Notes: a model not told the origin generated them from the sequence alone. A DNA stretch of 64,000 bases from Gemmatimonadales bacterium (GCA_041390145.1 JAWKQM010000008.1:1-64000), one strand, 5' to 3'; shown: positions 31,933-41,111, counted from the first letter of the stretch. Made by a program: numbers and translations.

Positions 31933-32616
31933 ATGGCCCCCAGTTCGTCACCCACCCTGACTCGCTCTGTCGAGGACTATCTCAAGGCCATCTACCACCT
32001 GTCGCTGGGTGGAACGCCTGCCGGCACCACCGAGATTGCCCATCTGCTTGAGCTGGCCCCGGCCTCCGTGACTGGCATGGTCAAGCGGCTCTCGGAACAG
32101 GGGCTGCTTGAGCACGTGCCATACAAGGGAGTCGAACTGACGGCGGTGGGCAGGCGCGCGGCGCTCCAGATGGTGCGGCGGCATCGAATCCTGGAGTCGT
32201 ACCTCGTGGCGTTCCTCGACTACACCTGGGATGCCGTGCACGAGGAAGCGGAGCATCTGGAGCACGCCGTCTCCGACCGCCTGATCGAGCGGATGGCCAC
32301 CGCGCTGGGAAACCCGAGCGTCGATCCGCACGGCGATCCCATCCCGGCCCCGGACGGGTCGATGGTCGAACTCGTGTACACGCCGCTGTCGGAAGTGCCG
32401 GTCGGGGAAGCGGTGGAGTTGCGGCGGGTCGAGACGGGTCAGGCGGATCGCCTGCGGTACTTCGCCGAGCACGGATTGGTACCCGGAGCAGCAGTAGTGG
32501 TCGTCAGCCGTCAGCCCTTCGGCGGGCCGATGACCGTCCGCGCCGGAACCCATGAGCAGCTGCTCGGGGCCGAACTCGCCGGCATCCTGCTCTGCTCCCG
32601 CGGAGAGGCCCAATGA
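31933..32616 (+). CDS. mntR: DtxR-family metal-dependent repressor
   Basis: 227 residues from the ATG at 31933; a TTG at 31921 is in frame but lies in the operator. N-terminal winged helix (TTEIAHLLELAPASVTGMVKRL), dimer and metal-binding domain with HEEAEHLEHAVSD, and a C-terminal SH3/FeoA-like domain (VPVGEAVELRRVETG). It would bind DNA when loaded with manganese or iron. It overlaps the transporter by 4 bases (ATGA), matching a manganese-homeostasis operon. Confidence 0.92.
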   Translation: MAPSSSPTLTRSVEDYLKAIYHLSLGGTPAGTTEIAHLLELAPASVTGMVKRLSEQGLLEHVPYKGVELTAVGRRAALQMVRRHRILESYLVAFLDYTWDAVHEEAEHLEHAVSDRLIERMATALGNPSVDPHGDPIPAPDGSMVELVYTPLSEVPVGEAVELRRVETGQADRLRYFAEHGLVPGAAVVVVSRQPFGGPMTVRAGTHEQLLGAELAGILLCSRGEAQ

Positions 32617-33968
32617 GCTCCAGCGGGCCCCCGATCGAGGAGTTGACCGCGGGATGGCGGCACGCACGCATCTCGCCGAGTCTTCCCGAGTCGTTCCGCA
32701 CAGTCAACATCCCGGCCGGCGCCCCCTGGTGGCGGAAAATGCTCGCCTTCGCCGGCCCGGGATACATGGTCGCGGTCGGGTACATGGATCCCGGCAATTG
32801 GGCGACCGACCTCGCCGGCGGTTCGCGCTTCGGCTACACGCTGCTCAGCGTCATTCTCCTCTCCAACATCATGGCCATGCTGTTGCAGGCCCTCGCGCTG
32901 CGGCTCGGCATCGCAACCGGCCGCGACCTGGCCCAGGCGTGTCGCGACCACTACTCCAGGCCGGTGAACTTCGTGCTTTGGCTGCTGTGCGAAGTCGCCA
33001 TCGCCGCCTGTGACCTGGCGGAGGTCATCGGCTCGGCCATCGCCCTGAACCTGCTCTTCGGCATTCCGTTGCTCTGGGGCGTCTGCATCACCGCGGTGGA
33101 CGTGCTCCTGATCCTGCTGCTGCAGCACCGCGGATTCCGGTGGCTCGAAGCCTTTGTCATCGTCCTGGTGGCCACGATCGGCGCCTGTTTCGCCATTGAA
33201 CTGGTGCTCGCCCAGCCGGCGCTCGGGGAGTTGTTTCGCGGACTGATCCCCACGACGGAGATCATCTCCGATTCGGCCAAGCTCTACATCGCGATCGGGA
33301 TCCTCGGTGCCACCGTCATGCCGCACAACCTCTACTTGCACAGTTCGATCGTGCAGACGAGGAACTTCGGCGACACGGTGGCGGGCAAGCGCGAGGCGAT
33401 CAAGTACGCCACCATCGACTCGACGCTGGCCCTCTTCTTCGCCTTCTTCATCAACGCCTCCATCCTGATCCTTGCGGCGGCCACGTTCCACACCACGGGC
33501 AACCAGGGCGTCGCGGACATCGGCGACGCGCACAAGCTGCTCGCGCCGCTCCTGGGCACCACGATGGCCAGCGTGCTCTTCGCGGTGGCGCTGCTGGCCT
33601 CGGGGCAGAACTCGACGATTACCGGCACGCTCGCCGGCCAGATCGTGATGGAGGGGTTCCTGAACATCCGGCTGCCGGCGTGGCTCCGGCGGATGATCAC
33701 GCGACTGATTGCCATCGTGCCCGCCGTCATCGTCACGGCCATTTCAGGCGAGCGGGGCACCGGCCAGTTGCTGATCCTCAGTCAGGTCATCCTGAGCATG
33801 CAACTTTCGTTCGCCGTGGTGCCGCTGGTGATGTTCACCAGCGACAAGGCAAAGATGGGAGTGTTCGTGAATCCGCCGTGGCTGAAGGTGCTCGCCTGGC
33901 TGATTGCGGGGGTCATCGGCGCGCTCAACGCCTGGCTGCTCATCGAGACACTTCGCGGCTGGCTCTGA
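32613..33968 (+). CDS. mntH: Nramp-family divalent metal transporter
   Basis: 451 residues and about eleven membrane helices. Helix 1 carries the metal-binding DPGNWATDLAGGS and helix 6 MPHNLYLHSSIVQTR, both hallmarks of Nramp/MntH proton-coupled Mn/Fe importers. An unusual hydrophilic N-terminus of about 45 residues precedes helix 1. Cotranscribed and overlapped with the DtxR-type repressor whose operator lies upstream. Confidence 0.95.
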   Translation: MSSSGPPIEELTAGWRHARISPSLPESFRTVNIPAGAPWWRKMLAFAGPGYMVAVGYMDPGNWATDLAGGSRFGYTLLSVILLSNIMAMLLQALALRLGIATGRDLAQACRDHYSRPVNFVLWLLCEVAIAACDLAEVIGSAIALNLLFGIPLLWGVCITAVDVLLILLLQHRGFRWLEAFVIVLVATIGACFAIELVLAQPALGELFRGLIPTTEIISDSAKLYIAIGILGATVMPHNLYLHSSIVQTRNFGDTVAGKREAIKYATIDSTLALFFAFFINASILILAAATFHTTGNQGVADIGDAHKLLAPLLGTTMASVLFAVALLASGQNSTITGTLAGQIVMEGFLNIRLPAWLRRMITRLIAIVPAVIVTAISGERGTGQLLILSQVILSMQLSFAVVPLVMFTSDKAKMGVFVNPPWLKVLAWLIAGVIGALNAWLLIETLRGWL

Positions 33969-33986
33969 CCCCGGGCTTGTGCGGCC

Positions 33987-35600
33987 CTAGAGGCCGAGCC
34001 GGATGACGAGGCCCGCCGTCCCCCAGCGATAGGCGCCGGTAGCCGAGACGTAGGCACTGTTGCTTATTCCCGCGAACACTTCGAGACGGTTCCGCTCGGA
34101 GAACCACCACGACGCCCGCCCCTCGATGTGCCCCTCGAACTGCCACGGCCCGGTGTTCGCGATCTGCTGAACGCCGGCGCCGCCCCCGATCCGCGTCTCC
34201 CAGTCGGTGCCCGTGCGGACGTAGCCGCCGCGTGCCTCCACGACGGTGAAGCGATCGGGTGAGAAGTAGGTCGGGACCGTTTCGCGGAACCACACCATGC
34301 GGGCCATCCCCCCCACGAAGAGATGGTGCGGGAGCTGCTTGGTCGCGGCAAGGACTCCGGAGGTCCGGACGTTGCCGTCGCTGAACCACCCGGCGCCCCC
34401 TCCCGCCCCGAGCGACACCCCGGAGCCTGCTGTCACATCCATCGAGGCGTCCACCGCGTCCACATCGACATCGGCCCCGATCAGTGACGCCGTTTCGGCG
34501 AAGGGAAAGTGCGCATAGCTCACGCCGAGGCCCAGCGCAGGCTGGACCCGGTAGGTGGCCCCCAGCCTGGCCGTCGGTACCGTCCGGGACACTCCCGAAT
34601 CCGGCCAGAGCCCCTGCGCGCCGAGGGCGCCGGTCAGCTGCCAGGTGTCCTGCGTATAGGTTGCTCCCATTTCGAGAGTCCCGCGGGTGGCGGTGATGTC
34701 CGGCGTGCTGCTCCCCTCATACGCGCCCACCGAGCCAAAGCCCCGCACCCGGTTTGCCACCGGTGTCGAGGCGGAAACGGTCTGCCACCACATTTCGTTG
34801 TCGTCGGAGTCGTCGCTCCAGCCGAGCGTGACATCGACCGCTGCCTGGACCGTGCGTACGATGTCCGTCCGGGCCCGCATTGCCTCCTTGTTGGTCGGCG
34901 CCAGCGCCAATGCGCTGTCCGCCTCGGCAAGCGCGTCGTGCTGGCGCCCGACCGAGCGGTACACCTGGGCCAGCCCAAGGTGCGCGGTCAAATCGCTCGG
35001 GCGGTACGATATCGCTCGCTGGTACCCCGCGATGGCCTCGGTCGACCGTCCACCCCAGTAGGCGAGTTGCGCCGTGCCGTTCAGCGCGTCGGCGTTGGTT
35101 GGGTCGCGCCGGAGCACCACCTGGTACAGGGAATCGGCCTCCCGCTCGCGGCCGTCCCACGACAGCGTGCGCGCCTTGCCGACGAGACCGTCGAGGCGCT
35201 CCGGGTACAGCGCAATCAGGCTGTCCCATTTCACCAGCGATGCGGAGTACTCCCCGGCCCAGCTGAGGACCGTCGCCTGCATCGCGCGAACGTCGGGGTC
35301 CGCCGGGTCGGCGGTGCGTGCCTGGGCAAGGTAGGTGAGCGCGGAGTCGAGATTGCCGTCCCACGCGGCGAGGACCCCGAGGCGATAGCTCGCGCGCACC
35401 GACGCCGGGTCCTGGGTGAGCGCCCGGAGGTAGGCCTCCCGGGCGGCGCCATAGCGGCCCTGGTTCCAGGCGGCGTCGGCGTCGACGACCTGGGCCCTTC
35501 CGACGACCGGGATCAACAACAGCGCTCCGACCAGCAGAACTGCCGAACAGGCACGAGTCACGTCGACTCCAGGACCTTGAGGGATGTGGTGGGCCGGCAT
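33987..35600 (-). CDS. TPR protein with YaiO-like outer-membrane beta-barrel
   Basis: 537 residues. Signal segment ACSAVLLVGALLLIPVVGRAQ, then about six TPR-like repeats (residues 45-250, such as DPASVRASYRLGVLAAWDG and PSDLTAHLGLAQVYRS), then a 270-residue beta-rich domain that alternates aromatic and polar residues and ends in the terminal GLVIRLGL strand. YaiO-type proteins span the outer membrane and accompany exopolysaccharide genes. Its ATG overlaps the stop of the glycoside hydrolase (TGATG), so the two are coupled. Confidence 0.8.
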   Translation of the reverse strand: MPAHHIPQGPGVDVTRACSAVLLVGALLLIPVVGRAQVVDADAAWNQGRYGAAREAYLRALTQDPASVRASYRLGVLAAWDGNLDSALTYLAQARTADPADPDVRAMQATVLSWAGEYSASLVKWDSLIALYPERLDGLVGKARTLSWDGREREADSLYQVVLRRDPTNADALNGTAQLAYWGGRSTEAIAGYQRAISYRPSDLTAHLGLAQVYRSVGRQHDALAEADSALALAPTNKEAMRARTDIVRTVQAAVDVTLGWSDDSDDNEMWWQTVSASTPVANRVRGFGSVGAYEGSSTPDITATRGTLEMGATYTQDTWQLTGALGAQGLWPDSGVSRTVPTARLGATYRVQPALGLGVSYAHFPFAETASLIGADVDVDAVDASMDVTAGSGVSLGAGGGAGWFSDGNVRTSGVLAATKQLPHHLFVGGMARMVWFRETVPTYFSPDRFTVVEARGGYVRTGTDWETRIGGGAGVQQIANTGPWQFEGHIEGRASWWFSERNRLEVFAGISNSAYVSATGAYRWGTAGLVIRLGL

Positions 35601-38230
35601 CACCGGCTCCTCCATGTGGCCTGCAATGAATCGTAGGCCGGCTTGAGGCGGCTGTGCGAGGTGGGCTCCTCCCAGCGCCCCCACTGCCAGAGCGCAAAGT
35701 CGTCGGCTCGCCACGTGCTGCCCCGGGGGGCCGGGAGCGCCGAGAGGAGCCGCGAGGGATCGTCCCTCCCGTAGACGAGCGCGCCAATCCGGATCCCGTC
35801 GGTGATGGCCGTGCCGAATTCTCCTATCAACTGCCCGTCCCGGTCGAAGAGTACTGTCCTGCTCGAGGGATCGGTCACGTTCAGGAGCCCCCACGGCAGC
35901 CGGATCTCGATGAGGCCAGCGGCCGTGTCGGCGTACCAGTCGGCGAGGCTGCTCTCCTCCTCCCGGCCAAACTTCAGCAGCCCGCGGTCGTAGCCCTGCG
36001 CGGGAAAGAAGGTGCCGTCTCGTCCAAACCGGGCCCGGTTGGTGATCACGAACATCGGGTCGAACCGGCCATCCGCTTCGATGCCGATGGTCGCCGGCCG
36101 CCGGTAGAACTGACCGAAGTCGTCGCCCCCCTGGATCGCGGTCGTACCCACATACGGGTTGTACGATGGCAGTATCCTGAGCGCCGCCTGCGCGGGGTTG
36201 TCCAGCTCAAGCAGGAACTCGAACCCGATTTCACTCCGCAGGGACAGGTCCGGGAGTTTCGTCTGTCCGGAACGGGGGAGGTACGTGTCCAACGCCACGC
36301 GGACGCGCGAACGAGCCCAGTCGACGCTTCCCGATGCGAGTTCGAGTGCCAGGTAGAGATAGCCCTCGTCACTCCCGGCCCGAATCGTCCGTATCATGCC
36401 ATCGCCTGCCTGGACCGGTGCCATCCGACGCCACGGGCCGGGATCGCCGCCGAGCACGGGGCGGTTGTTCGCAGGTCCGGGGTACTGGCCGAGAATGCCG
36501 TAGTTTTGCTCCGCGTCCATCGCGTTCAGCCAGAGCCGGTTCCGGTCCCCCGGCTGCTCGAAGTCGATGACGATCCAGTTCTTCTTGAACCACTCGTCCA
36601 TCCACGCAAAGAGGATGGCGCCTGCCGCGCCGCTTTCCCGAATCTCACGGGTGAGCCGTGCGTCGATGGCGGCCATTTCCGTCTCGCTGTGCCCCCCGTG
36701 ATTCCATCCCTGCGGCTGCAGGTGCGCATTCCCTCGGCTCGAAGGGACGCCGTATTCCGAGATGACGAAGGGTATGTCCGAATGGTGCCGGCGCAGGTCG
36801 CTCAGGTAGCCGAAGTAGGTGGAGGGGCCCTCGCTCGATTCCGCCTGGAGGTATCCAGGGTCGTACAGCATGAAGTCCGGATAGTACGGGTAGGCATGGT
36901 AACTGGCAAACCAGCCGGCGGGGTTCCGGGCCGTGGGGTGGATCAGGTTGGCGTCGAGCCCGATGGCATCATTCTCGTATTCCAGCTTGTTGCCCGCCAC
37001 CGGTCGTCCGGCACGCCGGCGCCATTCCGATTCTTCGGCGGTGCTCGATTCCGTCGGATGGTGGAGCGGGTCCAGCGTGGGCCAGTTCGTGTACGCGATC
37101 GGCCGCAGCGCATTCCACTCATCCATTTCGTAGGCCAGGAGGTAGTCACACTGCTCGGCCATCCAGGCATCCATGGCCGGCGCCGCGTCCGTCGCAAGGT
37201 ATCGGCCGGCGTAAGCGCGGGGACCGGGGTGCAGCGAATCGTACGCCTTCACCGCGAACGGCTCCCACTCCCGACCGATGATGTAGGCCGCCGTCCAGCG
37301 CGACACGTCGGCGTCGAATCGGCCGGATGCGTGGCCCGGACGCGGCCCAAGCTCGGCGGCACCATGGATCAGGTCGACAACATGTCGCATCTCGGCCCGG
37401 AAGCCGGCTTTCCAGTCTGGGTCATCGAAATCATGCCCGGGCGGGAGTTCCGTCCAGACGCCATGCACCAGCCAGAGGGGCCGGGTCTGATGGGCGAGGT
37501 TCCAGGCGCGGAGCGCACGGTAGAACTGTGGCGGGAGGATGGTGTAGACCCGAAGCACGTTTGCGTTCATGGCGGAGAGCGTGTCCAGCCAACCCGCGTA
37601 GAGCGCTGAGTCAGTGGGAAACTGCGATGGGAACCGCCCGGGGAGTGCCACACCGAGATTTACGCCCTGCATGTAGAACGGCACCCAGCGACCCGTGGAA
37701 TCCTGGACTTCGAAGCCGGTGCCGGCGGTTTGGGCGACGAGGGAAAAACCCCGGGGCCGGCGCTTCGGAGGAAGCGGTGGGCGGTCCCAGTCGGGTGCCG
37801 CTGCAACGAGCAGTTCCCGCAGGTCGGCGCGCTCCGGCGCTAGCGCCAGCGCCCGCCTCGCGGCGTCGGCGGTGGCGGCATGGTCCCCGCGGCGCCAGGC
37901 GACCCGGGCCGTCCCTTCCCAGGCGTCGACCGACCGCGGATCACGGGCCAACGCGGCAGCAAACAGCGAGTCGGCGGCCGGCAGGGTGCCCTGCCGCAGG
38001 GCGATGAATCCGAGCCCGGCCAGTGCCCCCGCCGACCCGCAGGTAGCCGCCCGTCGAAATCGATCCGCCGCAACGTTTAGGGAGTCCTGCCGGTAGGCAT
38101 TCCATCCACTCGCCAGGTCGGCCGCGGCCGTGGCGCAGGCCTCCTGGCCAGAGGCCGACCCCGTGCCGAGGGCTAGCGCGAGCGCCACGAGGGTGCAACC
38201 CCGGTACCTGAGTAGTAGATTTGATGCCAT
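35600..38230 (-). CDS. Secreted TPR-glycoside hydrolase-like protein
   Basis: 876 residues. Signal peptide (LLLRYRGCTLVALALALG), three TPR-like repeats at 30-150, then a TIM-barrel glycosidase-like core with RVYTILPPQFYRALRAWN, a candidate acid/base in YIIGREWEP and a nucleophile in VISEYGVPSS, and a C-terminal beta-rich module from about 620. A GH2/GH5-like fold is my reading; substrate is unknown. A Shine-Dalgarno GAGG lies 8 bases before the start. Its start codon overlaps the divergent gene's ATG. The downstream beta-barrel suggests export or processing of a surface polysaccharide. Confidence 0.7.
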   Translation of the reverse strand: MASNLLLRYRGCTLVALALALGTGSASGQEACATAAADLASGWNAYRQDSLNVAADRFRRAATCGSAGALAGLGFIALRQGTLPAADSLFAAALARDPRSVDAWEGTARVAWRRGDHAATADAARRALALAPERADLRELLVAAAPDWDRPPLPPKRRPRGFSLVAQTAGTGFEVQDSTGRWVPFYMQGVNLGVALPGRFPSQFPTDSALYAGWLDTLSAMNANVLRVYTILPPQFYRALRAWNLAHQTRPLWLVHGVWTELPPGHDFDDPDWKAGFRAEMRHVVDLIHGAAELGPRPGHASGRFDADVSRWTAAYIIGREWEPFAVKAYDSLHPGPRAYAGRYLATDAAPAMDAWMAEQCDYLLAYEMDEWNALRPIAYTNWPTLDPLHHPTESSTAEESEWRRRAGRPVAGNKLEYENDAIGLDANLIHPTARNPAGWFASYHAYPYYPDFMLYDPGYLQAESSEGPSTYFGYLSDLRRHHSDIPFVISEYGVPSSRGNAHLQPQGWNHGGHSETEMAAIDARLTREIRESGAAGAILFAWMDEWFKKNWIVIDFEQPGDRNRLWLNAMDAEQNYGILGQYPGPANNRPVLGGDPGPWRRMAPVQAGDGMIRTIRAGSDEGYLYLALELASGSVDWARSRVRVALDTYLPRSGQTKLPDLSLRSEIGFEFLLELDNPAQAALRILPSYNPYVGTTAIQGGDDFGQFYRRPATIGIEADGRFDPMFVITNRARFGRDGTFFPAQGYDRGLLKFGREEESSLADWYADTAAGLIEIRLPWGLLNVTDPSSRTVLFDRDGQLIGEFGTAITDGIRIGALVYGRDDPSRLLSALPAPRGSTWRADDFALWQWGRWEEPTSHSRLKPAYDSLQATWRSR

Positions 38231-38663
38231 GGATACAACCTCAATGTCGGACCCTGCGGCGTCGGCGGCAAGCGCGTCCCCGGACACCGGGGCGCTGGGT
38301 CGCCGGCTGGTGGATGCCTTTGGCAAGGGCTGGGCCAAGGGGGACGTGCCGCTGTTGATGTCGGTTTTCACTGACGATGCCGTCTTCATCGAGACGCCCT
38401 TCAGCGCGCCGCGAAAGGGGCGGGAAGCGATCCTCCAGTACTGGCGGGACGTACCCGTCCACCAGGCGGAAGTCACCTTTTCGAGCGGCGAGATCTTCGT
38501 GGTTGGGCCGTGGTTTTCCGCCGAGTACAAGGTCACGTTCCGCCGTCGGCGCACCGGTGAATGGGTTGAGGCGCGCGGCGCGATGTTCTGTGAGACCAGC
38601 GGCGACAAGATTTCCGAGCTGCGGATGTACTGGCATCGATGGGCCGGGGGACGGGAAGGGTAG
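38229..38663 (+). CDS. NTF2/SnoaL-like protein
   Basis: 144 residues from the ATG at 38229; a later ATG at 38244 is possible. SnoaL-like fold: LVDAFGKGWAKGDVPLLMSV, FTDDAVFIETPF, REAILQYWRDVP and the C-terminal ISELRMYWH. No signal or membrane segment. No Shine-Dalgarno is seen, but TAGATT at 38216-38221 lies 7 bases before the ATG, a pattern of leaderless genes. It diverges from the glycoside hydrolase gene, whose start codon it overlaps. Confidence 0.82.
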   Translation: MDTTSMSDPAASAASASPDTGALGRRLVDAFGKGWAKGDVPLLMSVFTDDAVFIETPFSAPRKGREAILQYWRDVPVHQAEVTFSSGEIFVVGPWFSAEYKVTFRRRRTGEWVEARGAMFCETSGDKISELRMYWHRWAGGREG

Positions 38664-38737
38664 AAGGCGTCCCCAGCGGCGGACGGATTCGTGGAGGCCT
38701 ATTTTCGTAAAGCGTTGCGCTGCAATCGGTTAGATCT

Positions 38738-38753
38738 TGGCACGACCCTCGCT
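38738..38753 (+). promoter_or_regulatory. Possible sigma54-type promoter
   Basis: TGGCAC-GACCC-TCGCT matches the -24/-12 consensus (TGGCAC-N5-TTGCW) with one mismatch. It is 60 bases before the ATG of the DUF4384 gene. No activator site was identified, so this stays a candidate. Confidence 0.35.
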
Positions 38754-38812
38754 GTTAATGTGGGCGATTGCAAGTGGGCAAAATCGCCCCGTCGGTACTG
38801 CCAGGAGGAATC

Positions 38813-40432
38813 ATGCTTACCACACTGCTCGCGTCGATCGCGGTCGCGGCGTCCCTCGCCGACGGGCCGCCCCCGCCTATCACCGTCTCGCTGAACAGCG
38901 GCGGCGAGTACAACCGCGGCGACTATGCCCAGGCCCAGTTCCGGGCCAGCGCAGACGGCTACGTCCTCCTCCTCCAGACCGACCAGAACGGGCGCATTCG
39001 CGTCCTTTTTCCGCTTGACCCGGGCGACGACAACTTCATCCGGGGCGGGAAGACCTACAAGGTCGTCGGGCGCGACAACCGGGGGTCCTTCTACCTCGAC
39101 GAGGCCGGGGCCAGCGGAATGGTCTACGCAGCCTGGTCCAAGTCACCCTTCCAGTTCACCGAGTTCGTGCGGGGCGATCACTGGGATTACTCGGTCTTCG
39201 ACCAGTACAACGCCGCGGACGATCCCGAAAGCCAACTCACCGACTTCGTCCTGAATTTCACCACCCAGGGGTTCGACTACGCGATTGACCGGTACATCGT
39301 CTACTCCTATTCGGAAGTCGTCACCGGCGGCGGCGGCGGAACCTATATCGGGGTGACCGGCTGGCCGTGGCCGACCTATTACACTGGCGGCTGGAGTGTC
39401 GGGATCTCGTTCGGTTCGCCCTGCTGCTACAGCGGCTGGTACGGCTATCCCGCCTATGGCTGGGGCTACCCGGCGTATGGCTGGGGCTATCCCGCCTACG
39501 GTTGGGGCTATCCGGCGTATGGCTGGGGGTATCCGGCCTACGGCTACGGATATCCGGCCTATGGATATCCAGGTTACGGGTACGGTTACCCGGGGTACGG
39601 CCCCGGCTATCCGGCATACCGCCCCTACACTTTCAAGCCCGGCGGGACCATCACCACTGCGGGCAATCCTTACCGCCCGCGTGGCGACGCCTTCGCGCCG
39701 AGGTCGTCGGTGTTCCAGACCACCTACCGTGACCGGCCGACCTATGGCATGTCAGGAACTGGCCGGTTGACCACGGACGCGGCAACGATCAGCGGTCGTG
39801 CCGAGGCGGGTCGGCGCCCTGCCGCCCGGCCGTCCGCACAGCCCAATCCGAGCGGACAGCGCGGCTCGACCATCGGCAGATCGTTGGGTGGCACGAATCG
39901 GGGCGCCACCGGAGGTACTGCTCGGCGGCCGTCGAGTGGGAGCGGGTCTGGGGCGGCTGCGACGCCGAATACGGGCGGAACCAGGCGTCCAACGACAGGG
40001 ACGTCGGGTGCCGCGCCCAGGGCCCGGTCCAGCACGGGTGCGTCTTCCAACAGCACCCGGGCGCGTGGATGGACATCTGATGGACAGGAGCGCCCGGCGG
40101 TGTCGGGTCGGCCCAGGATTTCGCCGACGGCACCTTCCAGTGGTCGGAGTACCGCCGGGTCGGCTGGTCGCACTACTGCTGGATCGGCTGCCAGCCCAAG
40201 GAACAGCGGCAGGGCCGCAACCCCCTCCCGCCAGCCGTCGGCTTCGGGCGGCAGTCGGCCGAGCGTACAGCCGCCGAGCCGCTCATCGGGAGGCAGCCGG
40301 CCCAGTGCGCAACCTCAGTCCCGTCCGTCCAGCCCGCCTGCAGCGCGGAGCGGTGGTCGGTCTGGCGGCGGTGGTGCCGCCCGCGGGAGCGCTCCCTCCG
40401 GCGGCGGTGGCGGCGGGCGGCGGGGCAGGTAG
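38813..40432 (+). CDS. DUF4384 protein with Tyr-rich repeats and Gly/Ser/Pro/Arg tail
   Basis: 539 residues, ATG with AGGAGG 4 bases upstream. Weak signal (TTLLASIAVAASLADG), then a DUF4384 domain (SADGYVLLLQTDQNGRIRVL, FPLDPGDDNFIRGGKTY) as seen in kinase- or envelope-associated proteins. Residues about 211-270 form a G-Y-P-A-Y-G-W/Y repeat. Residues 290-539 are low-complexity Gly, Ser, Pro, Arg and Thr and presumably disordered. The whole suggests a secreted or surface protein, perhaps cross-linked or adhesive. A terminator hairpin follows. Confidence 0.8.
   Translation: MLTTLLASIAVAASLADGPPPPITVSLNSGGEYNRGDYAQAQFRASADGYVLLLQTDQNGRIRVLFPLDPGDDNFIRGGKTYKVVGRDNRGSFYLDEAGASGMVYAAWSKSPFQFTEFVRGDHWDYSVFDQYNAADDPESQLTDFVLNFTTQGFDYAIDRYIVYSYSEVVTGGGGGTYIGVTGWPWPTYYTGGWSVGISFGSPCCYSGWYGYPAYGWGYPAYGWGYPAYGWGYPAYGWGYPAYGYGYPAYGYPGYGYGYPGYGPGYPAYRPYTFKPGGTITTAGNPYRPRGDAFAPRSSVFQTTYRDRPTYGMSGTGRLTTDAATISGRAEAGRRPAARPSAQPNPSGQRGSTIGRSLGGTNRGATGGTARRPSSGSGSGAAATPNTGGTRRPTTGTSGAAPRARSSTGASSNSTRARGWTSDGQERPAVSGRPRISPTAPSSGRSTAGSAGRTTAGSAASPRNSGRAATPSRQPSASGGSRPSVQPPSRSSGGSRPSAQPQSRPSSPPAARSGGRSGGGGAARGSAPSGGGGGGRRGR
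39443..39619 (+). repeat. Tandem 21-bp repeat encoding G-Y-P-A-Y-G-W/Y
   Basis: Five 21-base units from 39443 to 39547, then degenerate copies to 39619. The peptide repeat keeps Tyr at two positions while third codon bases vary, indicating selection on the protein. Such tandem units are prone to copy-number change. Confidence 0.9.
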
Positions 40433-40442
40433 GATATGAGCA

Positions 40443-40476
40443 GCGCCCCGGGGCACGAGCTCCGGGGCGCAGCTTT
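40443..40476 (+). terminator. Rho-independent terminator after DUF4384 gene
   Basis: Stem GCGCCCCGG (40443-40451) with CCGGGGCGC (40462-40470), a 10-base loop, then AGCTTTT. A short U run follows the stem. Confidence 0.7.
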
Positions 40477-40538
40477 TCCCGCTCTTGCGGGTTTCTGCTA
40501 ATTGTCCCATTGTCTCGGAATACCCTTGGGGGCACTCA

Positions 40539-41111
40539 ATGACCGCTCCGCTGCTGCTCGCGTTCATGTTGGTCCAGGCACCCACTTCGGCGACGCAAGG
40601 CTTCCAACCACCGCCGAGCACGGACTTCGAGCCGGTATTGGCCGCGGGCATCAAGGTCGAGGTCGTTGAGACCCCGGCGGTGGAGATGGGAGCAGAGGCG
40701 CTTCCGATCGCCAGCAGGCCATTTTCGGGCGTGGCACCGGCGCCGGTCCCCTGTCTCTGGATGGACGAGTCTTGCATTCAGACGGTGTGGGCCATCGGCG
40801 CACCGCTCGGGTGGGATCGTCAGGACTACATGGCGTACCGGCTCAACCTCGATACGCGTCAGGAGCTGCAGTACAATGTCGGCTATCGGCGGGGTCGTGC
40901 GATGGCGGAGGCGAAGGCTGCCAGGGCGAGGGTAGCAGCCAATCCACCAGGCGGCAGTCCGAGCAGCGCGCGTCCCTACTCCGGGACGAGTTCGGTTGCC
41001 ACTGGGAGCGCGAGCGGAGGGGGGCGGTCGTCCGGAGGAACCGTCACGACGGGGACCGGTGGGGGTGGGAAATCGACAGGCGGTGCGCGGAGTGGTATTC
41101 GAGAGTGGTAA
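40539..41111 (+). CDS. Hypothetical secreted protein
   Basis: 190 residues from the ATG at 40539. N-terminal hydrophobic segment (APLLLAFMLVQAP) looks like a signal peptide. The middle (CLWMDESCIQTVWAIGAPLGWD) has two cysteines that could pair, and the last 60 residues are Gly/Ser/Thr-rich. No known domain. It lies between two GC-rich hairpins and may be monocistronic. Confidence 0.6.
   Translation: MTAPLLLAFMLVQAPTSATQGFQPPPSTDFEPVLAAGIKVEVVETPAVEMGAEALPIASRPFSGVAPAPVPCLWMDESCIQTVWAIGAPLGWDRQDYMAYRLNLDTRQELQYNVGYRRGRAMAEAKAARARVAANPPGGSPSSARPYSGTSSVATGSASGGGRSSGGTVTTGTGGGGKSTGGARSGIREW

Noticed and set aside
35654..37609. 651-residue plus-strand frame
   Set aside because: It lies antisense to the glycoside hydrolase gene, which has a signal peptide and a Shine-Dalgarno; the plus frame shows no domain.
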